A DNA stretch of 64,000 nucleotides, from assembly GCA_951640165.1 (NCBI GenBank), contig OX621260.1:14526001-14590000 (forward strand), read 5' to 3'. The DNA comes from Pseudoips prasinana. Its lineage: Eukaryota > Arthropoda > Insecta > Lepidoptera > Nolidae. The notes below the pieces were generated by a model. The model did no database searches and was not told where the DNA came from. It saw only the letters and a list, made by a program, of their open reading frames with translations. The translations under genes were made by a program, and so were the position numbers. Shown here one piece after another: positions 18,511-28,100 of this stretch; positions within the stretch are counted from its first letter, which is position 1; each line of letters starts with the position of its first letter.

Positions 18511-21462
18511 TCATGGAGGACGCTGGTGGTCGCGACGCGTTCGCGGTCGTACTCGCATCCGGCGAGTACGAAATATCGGTTGTGCAGTGTTGCGAGAGTC
18601 TCTAATCGAATTGATTTGGTTTAAGTAAACGGTGATCTCGTCGTCCGATTCGTCTATGACGTTCTTCGGACGACGGTGTTTACGTGAGAGTCGGGAAGGA
18701 GTGTATTTGACCGCCTGTACCACCAATTTACTTGGATGGTGAGTGGCAGAGTCAAAGTACCTTTTGGACGCTTGCTTCATCCATTGCCTGATGGTAGGCA
18801 ATTGGAGATCAGCATGGAGGCTTTTGTTACGGACGAACCACGGTGCGCCCGCGGCTCGTCGCATAAACTTGTTCTGGACTACCTGGAGGAGGTGGATGAA
18901 TCGATCCTTAGCGTGCGCGAAGACCGGGCTCGCATAGGTCATCATGGGTCGAATGCACGTCTTGTAAATTCTCACCTTGTTTTCAAGGGACATTTTACTG
19001 CGTGCATTCAGGAGGCTGTGTAATCGATAAAGGGCAAATGAGGCACGGTTACGAGCGTATCTCAGATGGTCCTTGAAGTTTAACTTCCGATCGAGGATCA
19101 CTCCCAAATATTTGGTTTTCTTCTCCCAAGGGATCGGTTCACCAAACATTCGGACGGGATCGGCGGTGGGGGCGGGGTCTATCCTAGAGAAGAGCACGGC
19201 TGCGCTCTTGGTGGGATTGACTTCGATCCTCCATTTCCTGAACCATTCGCCGAGGGCGTCGGCTGAGGATTGGAGTTCTCGGTGGATGACTGACGTGCTC
19301 CTACTAGAGTAGTAGAGAGCTGTGTCGTCAGCGAAGAGGGCTAGATGAGCCTTATTGGGTCTGGGGATGTCGCTGGTGTACAGCGAGAACAGGAGCGGGG
19401 CAAGGACTGAGCCTTGGGGAACTCCTGCGCGTATCGGTCTGAGGGAGGAGTAATTTCCCTCGACGCGGTAGCTAAACGTTCGGTCCGTAAGGAAGTCTCG
19501 TAAGATGTGCACGAGACGGTCGGGCACTTTGAGTTCGAACAGCTTATATAATAAGCCGTTGTGCCAGACCTTATCGAACGCTTTGGCCACGTCGAAGAAG
19601 AGTGCTCCTGTGTGGGCTCTTTGACGGGCAGCTTTCACTAGGATGTGTTCGACAATGCGATGCACCTGGTGAACGCTGGAGTGTCTGGCTCGAAAGCCAA
19701 ACTGCTCGTCAGGGAGGATATCGTTTGCGCGGATGTAAGACGACAAACGGGCGTGAATGATGCGCTCGTAGAGTTTCCCCATGGCGCAGAGGAGGCTAAT
19801 AGGGCGGTAATTCGCCGGATCGGATTTGGGTTTTCCGGGTTTCGGGATGCCAATCACGTTTGCCTGTTTCCACTGGTGTGGAAAGATGTTGTTGGAAAAG
19901 GCCGCGTTGAAAATCGCGACCATCAGGCTAAGTAAAAGCAACGGGAGTTGCTTGAAAACGCGATTGGTGATTCCGTCATACCCGGGGGCTTTGCGAGGGC
20001 GGAGGTCCCTGATCAGAGTTTTAACCTCTTCGATGGTCACTGGCCTCAGGGGATCGTCGTCGTCGACGTCTGCATCCTCCCGGGAGGGGGCAGTTGGGGT
20101 CGGAGGGAGTGGTATGGCGAGCCTACGTTCTACCTCAGAGTCGACCTCGTTGAGGTGCTCCGGGTCTACTGGTAGGGTGCTGGGAGAACATTGGGTCTCT
20201 AGATTGTCGGCCATGCATTCGGCTTTTTCGTCGTCATCGAACGCGGGGCGTTGATTCGGACGCGTCAGCGGGGGGATGGTCCAGTCGGTGTCTGTCTTGA
20301 GTCGCTTGCAGAGATTCCAAAAGGCCTTCCGCGAGGGTTGAATCTCGGCTAACGTCCTATCCCACCCGGAATCCCGCCTCTCGGTCATGCGTTCACGTAC
20401 AGTACGCTGTAGTTCACGCATTCGAGTGCGGTTTTCCAAGGTGTTATAGGAGTCGAAGGCTCTGATGGCCGCGTTCTTCTCAGTCACTAACTCACGCAAA
20501 TCCTCCGGGAGCTTCCACCGTCTGAACGCGTCAGCCGCTGGGACCTCCCGGGAACATTCGTTCATTTGGATTTGGATGTGAGTCGTGAAAGAGCCGATGG
20601 CTGCATGCGTTTGCTCGGGGGTCTCTATGAGGGATGGGATCGAATCTAAGTGCTCCGATGTGGCTGACTTGAGTTTACCCTCAAGTTTCTGCCAGTCGGT
20701 AACATATCTGGGTGGGAGGTTGCTATCCGCGCCAGAGTGGCTTGTGCGGGAGGCAAGACTAAGGATGACCGGTCTATGGTCGGAGTCTAACTCGTGTAGC
20801 ACTTCTACAGAAGCCAAACGTAGGTTTGTATTCTTAAGGAGTGCTATGTCGAGTATGTCGGGTCGGTGACTGTCAATTCTGGGGAAGTGGGTCGGTTCGA
20901 GAGGGACTATAGGGTCGAACGGTATGATTGCCAAGTGATTAGCAAGTGCGCGGCCGTTCGAGTTGCTCGTACGGCAGCTCCATTGCTCATGCTTGGAGTT
21001 TAGATCGCCTGCCACTATGACAGAGCCATCTAAGTCATACAGTGCTTGGAGATCGCTAAGTAGTATCTCCTTGTCTGGGGGGAGGTAGGCCGAGACTATC
21101 GTGATTGGCTGATGGCCTGTCATGCCTATTCGACAGACAGAGACCTCAATGTTCTTCAGCACGGGAGGGTCCAAAGGTACGCAATGCAGTGATTTCTTAA
21201 AGTAAATCAGCGTGCCCCCTTTGGCGGAGTGAGTCCTATCGTTGCGAACTATACGATAGTTGGCAACTGTAGGACTTCTCCGTTTGCTCGGTTTGAGGAA
21301 AGTCTCTTGAACGAGGAAGAGATCAATTTGATGATCGCAGAGGAATTCTGCGACTTCATCGCGTTGTCTCGCTAATCCGTCTGCATTGTAAAACCCGATC
21401 TTTAAAGATCTGGGTTTTAGCCTGCAAGTGAATTGGGGAGTCATCAACGGGTGTACAGCCAT
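18511..21462 (-). CDS. LINE ORF2: apurinic-like endonuclease and reverse transcriptase
   Basis: The 983-residue protein nicks chromosomal DNA and copies the element RNA at the nick. Residues 20-240 form the endonuclease: KIGFYNADGL (Asn26), QETF (Glu53), AGDLNS (152-155) and SDHRPV (227-232). Residues 480-760 form the reverse transcriptase: RKAPGYDGI, NYRPISLL, DVAKAFDKVW (624-633), AGVPQGSVLAPLLF and the catalytic LFADDTALY (Asp at 712-713). The C-terminus has KTKYLGVILDRKL and TYASPVF, with no RNase H domain, as in the Jockey clade. Its ATG overlaps the ORF1 stop by one base (TAATG), suggesting termination-reinitiation. The frame is uninterrupted. Confidence 0.95.
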   Translation of the reverse strand: MAVHPLMTPQFTCRLKPRSLKIGFYNADGLARQRDEVAEFLCDHQIDLFLVQETFLKPSKRRSPTVANYRIVRNDRTHSAKGGTLIYFKKSLHCVPLDPPVLKNIEVSVCRIGMTGHQPITIVSAYLPPDKEILLSDLQALYDLDGSVIVAGDLNSKHEQWSCRTSNSNGRALANHLAIIPFDPIVPLEPTHFPRIDSHRPDILDIALLKNTNLRLASVEVLHELDSDHRPVILSLASRTSHSGADSNLPPRYVTDWQKLEGKLKSATSEHLDSIPSLIETPEQTHAAIGSFTTHIQIQMNECSREVPAADAFRRWKLPEDLRELVTEKNAAIRAFDSYNTLENRTRMRELQRTVRERMTERRDSGWDRTLAEIQPSRKAFWNLCKRLKTDTDWTIPPLTRPNQRPAFDDDEKAECMADNLETQCSPSTLPVDPEHLNEVDSEVERRLAIPLPPTPTAPSREDADVDDDDPLRPVTIEEVKTLIRDLRPRKAPGYDGITNRVFKQLPLLLLSLMVAIFNAAFSNNIFPHQWKQANVIGIPKPGKPKSDPANYRPISLLCAMGKLYERIIHARLSSYIRANDILPDEQFGFRARHSSVHQVHRIVEHILVKAARQRAHTGALFFDVAKAFDKVWHNGLLYKLFELKVPDRLVHILRDFLTDRTFSYRVEGNYSSLRPIRAGVPQGSVLAPLLFSLYTSDIPRPNKAHLALFADDTALYYSSRSTSVIHRELQSSADALGEWFRKWRIEVNPTKSAAVLFSRIDPAPTADPVRMFGEPIPWEKKTKYLGVILDRKLNFKDHLRYARNRASFALYRLHSLLNARSKMSLENKVRIYKTCIRPMMTYASPVFAHAKDRFIHLLQVVQNKFMRRAAGAPWFVRNKSLHADLQLPTIRQWMKQASKRYFDSATHHPSKLVVQAVKYTPSRLSRKHRRPKNVIDESDDEITVYLNQINSIRDSRNTAQPIFRTRRMRVRPRTRRDHQRPP

Positions 21463-23297
21463 TACGGTTGAATTGATTTAATAAAGCGGCGGTATAAGTG
21501 TGCCGCGTCGATGGCCAACTGGATGTTGGTCGGATCAGCTTCGGCCCTCTGGGTGAGGTCCTCAAACTGATCGAGCAACTCCCAGCCCTGAGTCATGATG
21601 CGCTCGGCAAAGCCTGAGGCGCGCCCTTTGCTATTCGCTTGGGGCGCCCGGGTTTTGGGCGCTGGGGCTGATGACTTTGGAGTCTGGGCTCCTTTGGCCG
21701 GGGCCTTTGGAGCCTGTGACTTCCTGGTCAGCGGGTTGTAAGCCCAGCCCGATTTGACTGGGGCGGGAGGGGTCGCGCTGGTTGAGGGTTTGGGGGACGC
21801 CTCTTTAGCTGGGACTGGCACAGCCTTAGGGGCGACCGCCTCACCCGCAGCCTTGGGTGCGGTCGAGGGGACGTAATCTGGCAGAGGCCAGTGTGGTCTT
21901 GCTGGTCGCAGGGATGTCTGTTGGACATCCAAGGACATTAGCGGGGGAGGGCTTGCTTGGGGCTTGGCGGAGCTAGTCTGCGCCTGAGGCTTGCGAGCGT
22001 TGCGCTTGCTGCGAGGCCTCCTGGCGGGTCTCCTCGCCGGTGCCTTGGGACAGCCGCGATAGTTCGCAGGGTGTCCCAAGGACTGGCAGTTGACACAACC
22101 GGGTGGCTCGGAGCATTCGCTACGATCCTTAGGTCTTGGGCATTCGGAGGTGTGATGACCTGGGGTCAGGCATTTAACACACCTCGGGGCGACGTGGCAG
22201 TTCTTAGACGAGTGCCCGTACAGTTGGCAGTTGTGGCACTGCCCCTGTACGGTCCCTCGCCGCGGCGGCTCGACGACGATGCCGCCGACGCCGCAAACTG
22301 TTTTAAGGACAGTCAGGATTTTCTGTCCTTCCTTCGAGTCGTCAAGGTGGACCAGCACCATATCGAAGGGCTCGCCACCGTTTGATCGGCGCATCCGATG
22401 CACCTCTCTCACGGGGTACCCTTGGGTGGTTAGGTCCTCCTTGATGGAGTCGATGGGAAGGTAACGGCACACTCGGCGGATAACCACGCGGAGTGTTTTG
22501 TCCTCAGCGGTGCCGTAAGTGTAGTAGTCTACCTTACGTGCATCGAAGAGAGCCGTCGTTGTCCTGTATTCAGTGGAGGTCTGCAGCTGTATTTTGTACA
22601 TCTGCTCCTTGAGGATGTATGTAGTGCTGAGTGCGACTACACCTTTGGCTTTTAGCGTGGTGGACAAGTCTTCCCACTTATCGATGCTGAGTAGCATGAT
22701 AGGTGGGGGCTTAGTGGTCTTGGCCGTGAAGCCAGAGGGTTTGGCCTTTGCCTGTGAGGCGGGGGCGCTTGTAGTGGGGGAAGAGGGGACAGAGTTGGTG
22801 GCGGAGGGTCTCTCCGTGCGCAACTTCTTCGTCTTGGCGCTCTTCTTGCTCTTCTCCTGAGTCGAAGCCTCAGAATCAGAGCCGGAAGAGCTGCCAGACG
22901 AAGACGACGACTTGTCGCCGCGGGTCCGCTTATCAGCTTTCCCGCGCCTGACGGTTGTCCACTCGTTGTGAGCGTCGTCTTCGCTGTCGATCGGTACGAC
23001 ATCCATCTCTTCCTCTGTGGCTAGAGGCTGAGATGGAGAGGGGGTACGGTTACGGGGGAGTGGCGACTGCCTGTCCGTCTGGGTGAACGGGGCAGAAGAG
23101 GAGGGGACGGAGAGACTGAGTTTCTCCTGCGCTGTTGCGCCGGAGCTGGGGAGGTCGTCTCGCATGAGCTTAGTCTTCACTGACTCCATCAAGTTTGCCC
23201 AGATAACTGGGTCAGACTTGAGGACCTTGAAGGCAGCCTCAATGAAGCGTGGGTCCTTGGTAATGTCTACCATGGAGGCGGGTACGGGGGCGGCCAT
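21462..23297 (-). CDS. LINE ORF1: Gag-like nucleic-acid-binding protein
   Basis: The 611-residue protein is expected to package the LINE RNA and guide it to the nucleus. An acidic, Ser-rich low-complexity region lies at about 100-190. A PRE_C2HC-like segment at about 283-345 (YLPIDSIKEDLTTQGYPV) precedes three CCHC zinc knuckles at 354-367 (CHNC...GH...C), 373-386 and 401-416. The last has a longer H-to-C spacing (six residues). A Pro/Ala/Lys-rich tail follows. This domain order is characteristic of Jockey-clade ORF1. The first Met, in a MAAPVPASMV context, is the likely start. Confidence 0.93.
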   Translation of the reverse strand: MAAPVPASMVDITKDPRFIEAAFKVLKSDPVIWANLMESVKTKLMRDDLPSSGATAQEKLSLSVPSSSAPFTQTDRQSPLPRNRTPSPSQPLATEEEMDVVPIDSEDDAHNEWTTVRRGKADKRTRGDKSSSSSGSSSGSDSEASTQEKSKKSAKTKKLRTERPSATNSVPSSPTTSAPASQAKAKPSGFTAKTTKPPPIMLLSIDKWEDLSTTLKAKGVVALSTTYILKEQMYKIQLQTSTEYRTTTALFDARKVDYYTYGTAEDKTLRVVIRRVCRYLPIDSIKEDLTTQGYPVREVHRMRRSNGGEPFDMVLVHLDDSKEGQKILTVLKTVCGVGGIVVEPPRRGTVQGQCHNCQLYGHSSKNCHVAPRCVKCLTPGHHTSECPRPKDRSECSEPPGCVNCQSLGHPANYRGCPKAPARRPARRPRSKRNARKPQAQTSSAKPQASPPPLMSLDVQQTSLRPARPHWPLPDYVPSTAPKAAGEAVAPKAVPVPAKEASPKPSTSATPPAPVKSGWAYNPLTRKSQAPKAPAKGAQTPKSSAPAPKTRAPQANSKGRASGFAERIMTQGWELLDQFEDLTQRAEADPTNIQLAIDAAHLYRRFIKSIQP

Positions 23298-24058
23298 CTT
23301 GTGATGGTATTAAAAGCCTAACAACTACCGAATAATTACGTTAGTTCGCTCCCGGAGCGTTCCGAGTAGAAGAACTAACAAGAAACTTCTCGGCAATCGC
23401 TCTAACAGTTGGATGTCCCTAACAACTATCACCTCGGGTTGGACGGGCCCGAGGGTGTGTTGGTGTGTGTATCACCCTCCTCGCCGGGTTAGACGAGGAG
23501 GTATGTGTACCTATGGTGAGCCCTAAGCTTGTATCCCTCTCGCCAGTCTTATTGTGCGAAAGGGTTCCTAGCAGCTCTAATGCAGAGGGCGATATGGGCC
23601 GAAGCCGTCAGCACCCAAACAACAAGAGAGAATGGAAAGGTAGGGTAAGGAGGTGGGATTCCGATTTGGAGTTGACTAGGGTAGCCCCCAAGGCCAATGA
23701 TTCCAAACCGCTTCCAATTAACTGGCGTTGCTCTGAAGGAGCAAGGCCTAGTGCTTGGGGCTACACTAACTTGGCTTAGTTGGCACGGTTACGTTTCCAC
23801 CAAGTACCACTAGAAAAGTGGATTTTCCCTGAAGGGGCACGAAAGTACAAAGAAACACACACTATATTGGGGTAGCGCTGTCTTGAAAAAGACGCCACTA
23901 CACCAATTAATAGTGTGAAGGTTTGCCGAGATTCAACCAATCTGACGATCGATTTATCTCAACTGACGAACGTACACGAGCACGTATAGTCGGAAATAGT
24001 CGGGTAAGGCAGGAGCGCACGAACGTGTCCGTGCGCGTCGGCTGTCCAAACGAGACTC
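23298..24058 (-). promoter_or_regulatory. 5' UTR and internal promoter region of the LINE
   Basis: About 760 bases precede ORF1 and begin at the exact insertion boundary. Near its start the sequence GCGCACG...CGTGCGC (24010-24035) is an inverted repeat. Jockey-type LINEs carry their promoter internally in this region. No specific initiator is claimed here. Confidence 0.6.
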
Positions 24059-25160
24059 TGAATATCCAAGAAAATCGCACAGTTTATATACAGAATTGAT
24101 GTCTTTGTTCTTTAGGGTTCACCAATCTGCGTGAAGCGCCTAATCCAAAAGTACCCTCTTTTCACTTTTGGTTAAAATGTTTTAAAAAGTAATATCGAAA
24201 TACCCACTGAACAAATTCATCAATTTTACAAAATTTTTCCCAAAGTTGGATTTATAATGACACCCTTATTTTTCTAGGGTGTAAAATAAAATTACAAACC
24301 AGAATATACATATATATAAATAGGTATATAGCGAAATAGCTGAGTTATATCGCTTTTTATGAAACTGTCGTCGTGACGGTACAGTTTCGAGGTAGCTAAG
24401 CGCCTGCCAAAAGAAAATGCTTAATAACTCAGCTTTCCGCTATATGACCCTTACAAATTTGGTATGCTCTGATAGGCCTCAAGTAGGGCTATCTAATACA
24501 ACTATCAGTTTACATATAGCTATAACCAAAGACGAAGTATACGCGCAAAACCTATCCAGGCTACCCAGGTTGTTACTACGTGACCTAGATTATTCTAGGT
24601 CTCAATCTAGTCTAATCCTTGTAGAACTAACTCATCTTTATACGATGACAATAATTTGATACGGCCTAGGTAACCCAGATGGCCTAGGTATGCCTGGAAA
24701 ACCTAGAAATCTAGATTTAGTTATAACTTCCAGATTCCTAGGGTTGGGTGAATGAAATTTTTATATGTTATAGATATAGGTGAAAATAATGCAAATACAT
24801 AGGTTTTAACTTTTTAAAACCTAAAACCTAGCTGTGAAAAATAATCTAAATTTAATTTGCTTATATCTACCAAAATATTAAAGTTTTATGAAAATATCAA
24901 TTAAACGTAATTAGTTTATAAGTATATCTATCGTAATTATCCAAAACAAGCACTCGCAATGACCTCAATTAGTTATAAATGTTAATTAAAGTTGCGAAAA
25001 GTTTACTCAAACGGCCGCTTGATGTCGCTGCCTGTACCATCGTTATTTTTGCTAAAATGTTTTGGATATTTACGTGAAACGTAATTGGCTGCGATAGTTC
25101 TGCACCTCCCGTAGTTAGGATGAGTTGCCGGCCGAAAGTTGCCTGGGTCCGTCGCCAACA
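24059..25160 (-). repeat. BEL 3' LTR, proximal part (after LINE insertion)
   Basis: The first 11 bases duplicate the LINE target. From 24070 to about 24475 it differs from the 5' LTR at only a few sites. From there to about 25065 it is much more diverged and holds one copy of the repeat unit of about 127 bp that the 5' LTR has four times. The last 90 or so bases again match closely. The final codons of Gag-Pol (25115-25160) lie inside it. Confidence 0.9.
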
Positions 25161-28100
25161 GTCTCCCCCGCAGTGCGCAGCACTCCATCCGGTTCTGGCG
25201 ACGGTGTTGCCGGAACCACCACGATGACGCGCCGCGTAGCTCGCCGCAGCACGCCTCCCGACGTTCGCACGTCCAGGATGCGGGTTCTCCCATCGGGCCC
25301 GGGGTAGGTATTGACTACCTCCCCGCGGGGCCAAGAGTTGCGTGGCAGGGTCGCGTCGACTATGAGCACGATGTCTCCTACCACGGGGTCGCTCGTCTCT
25401 CGTCCGTTGATCTTCCTCGGCATCAGGGTGGGCAGGTATTCCTTGACCCACCTCCTCCAAAAATGGTCAGTCAGTCGCTGGGCAGTTCTCCAGCTGGACT
25501 TCCCGATGAGCACCTTGTCCTCGAACTCTCCCGGCTCCACGGCTCCGCATGACCTCCCCAACAGGAAGTGGTTGGGGGTCAGGCTCTCCTCGTCGTCCGG
25601 GTCCATGCTGATGTCAGTGAGAGGGCGTGAATTGACTACGTGCTCGACCTCTGTAAATAAAGTATGTAGGACTTCCTCTGGAGGGTGCCGCTCGTTCAGG
25701 ACGGCTTGTAGGGCCACCTTGACCGAGCGCACCAGTCGCTCCCATGCGCCCCCCATACTTGGGCTTCCGGGGGGGATGAACTTCCACGTTATTCCTTCCA
25801 CCTCGGCCGCCTCCTCCAGCTCCCTGTTAGCTCCCACGAAGTTGGTCCCGTTGTCGCTGAAGATTATTTTGGGGGTTCCTCTTCTAGCTGCCATTCGTCT
25901 CAGAGCCATAATCATAGAACTAGTACTTAGTGAGTGCACTAGCTCTAAGTGTACAGCCCGTGTAGTGAGACACGTGAATAGCGCGCCCCATCGCTTCTCG
26001 ATTCTTCTCCCGACGGTAACCTGCATGGGGCCGAAGTAGTCGACTGCTGTGCAGGAGAAGGGGTACTGGTGATGCTGTAGCCGCTCTCTTGGTAGATCTC
26101 CTGTGGGTGGAATTTGAGGTCCACTTTTCTTTGTTTTACACCATTGGCATAGGTGTATGATTGCCTTCACTGTTGTCCGTAGTCCCAGGATCCAATACTT
26201 TTGACGAATTTCATTCATAACTGTTGCCGTGTTTCCGTGTAGGAATTTTCTGTGATAATATTCAATAATGAGACGAGCGATTTTGTGCTTTCCGTCTAAC
26301 ACAATAGGGTCACTTTTCCTTTCTTCTTGAAAATATTTTCTTACTCGGCTTCTTAGTTTCACTACTCCACCAGAGTCAATATACACGTCTATTTTCTTTA
26401 GACGGCTCGAATTTTCCAGTGGTTTTCCTTCTTTTAATAGTTTAATTTCACGTGCGAAGCTTGATTGTTGACTCATTTTTAACAGATGTTCCTCTGCCTT
26501 TTTTATATATTTTTCTTCAATAGGTGGGAAGTGTAGCTTTGGCCTTTCTTTACGACGTGGAACGTTGATTGACACCTTTTTCTGGGCGGTGCTTTTCTTG
26601 TTAGGTTTCCACGAGTCTTCATGTCTCCGACGCGCTGCGTTGACGGCTTGTTTGTTCCTACGTAGTAGGTCGACGAATGTAAATGCTCGCGCCGTGGTCC
26701 GAAGTAATTTTAACCACGTAGAGAACCTTTCTGGTTCGGGACTGTTGCCTTCGAAGGTGCTAATGGTGGCTATCTTCTCTATCTTCTTCACTTCTTCACT
26801 CGTACTTTCCAGTGTGAAGCTTCTGAACGGCCATTCTCCCTCTTGGCAACGAAGAAATGTCGGCCCCTGGAACCATCTCGCGGTCTGATTGAACTCGTTC
26901 GGTGTTCCTCTTGTCGCGTCGTCAGCGGGGTTAAGCTTGGTGGGCACCCATCTCCAATCCCCTGGCTTGGTAGTTTCTTCAATTTCCGCCAGCCGGTGCG
27001 CCACGAACGTCTTGAACTTCCGCGGGTCAGCCTTTATCCATTGCAGAACCGTAGAGGAGTCTGTCCAATATATCTTCCTAGTTACTTCAAGCTCGGACTC
27101 CCTCTCTACCGTCGCCGCCAGCCTACTTCCAAGTAGTGCGGCTTGTAACTCCAATCTTGGTATAGATATTGGCTTCGTTGGCGTTACTCTGGCTTTCCCG
27201 GCTATTAAAGTGACGTGTATGCTTCCATCAGGTAACTGCTCTCTCCAGTAGACAGCTGCTGAGTAAGCTTCCTCGCTTGCGTCGGTAAAGGTGTGAAGTT
27301 GGCCTCTTCCCTTGTTCTTCGTGATACATCGGGGTATTCTCACTCTGTCTAGAGTAGATACCTCCTCTAAGTATCGGCTCCACCTTTGAAGTTGATCTTC
27401 ATTGATTTTATCGTCCCATCCTATTTTCGTCCGCCATATATCTTGGATGAGTTTCTTTCCTTGTATTAGGACAGGCGCGGCGAATCCCATCGGATCGAAT
27501 GTAGACATGACTGCGCTCGTGACTTCCCTTTTCGTAGGGATTTCTCTTCCACTGATGAGCGCCTCGGATGTATTACGTAGACCGATGTTGAATGATAAGA
27601 AATCTTTTCTCACGAACCATCTGAGACCCAGAGTCTTCTCTTCTTTCATGATATCTACGATGTCCTTCTCTCCTTTGTTCTCGTACGCTTGAAGTACTTT
27701 TGGGTGGTTGCTGGCCCACCCTTTCAAATGAAGGTCTGCTTTAGCGTGAATTTCTTGCACGTCTCGTGATATCTTCTTAGCTTCTCTCTCTGTCGCGAAG
27801 CTTTGCAGATAGTCATCCATGTAATGGTTTCTTCTGATTGCCCTTACAGCTTCTGGGTGAGTGTCTCGAAATTCTTCTGCGTTTTTATTCATGACGTAAA
27901 TAGCTGTAGCCGGTGATGATGCCGCTCCGAAGATGACCGACGTCATTCGATACTCGTCTGGCTTGCTATTCTCCGTGCTATCTCTCCACAGGAACCGCAG
28001 ACTATCTCTGTCTTCTTCTTTTATTTTTATTCGAAGAAACATGTCTTGGATATCTGCCATGACTGCTACTGGGCCTTCCCTGAAGCGTAGGAGCACGCCG

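Larger units (their letters stand above)
18198..24058 (-). mobile_element. Full-length Jockey-clade LINE nested in the BEL 3' LTR
   Basis: The insertion has a 21-base T run at 18198-18218, which is the poly(A) tail read on the opposite strand. It has two ORFs, a 5' UTR of about 760 bases, and an 11-bp target duplication TGAATATCCAA at 18187-18197 and 24059-24069. The uninterrupted LTR has this site once, near 31290. These features prove target-primed reverse transcription into the LTR after the BEL element had landed. Both ORFs are open, so it may be a recent copy. Confidence 0.95.

Noticed and set aside
19645..20254. Plus-strand frames of 96-142 codons across the LINE
   Set aside because: Shadows of the intact minus-strand ORF2, with no motifs.
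25311..26039. 242-codon plus-strand frame
   Set aside because: Shadow of the BEL integrase region on the other strand. It is Ser/Arg-rich with no recognisable domain.
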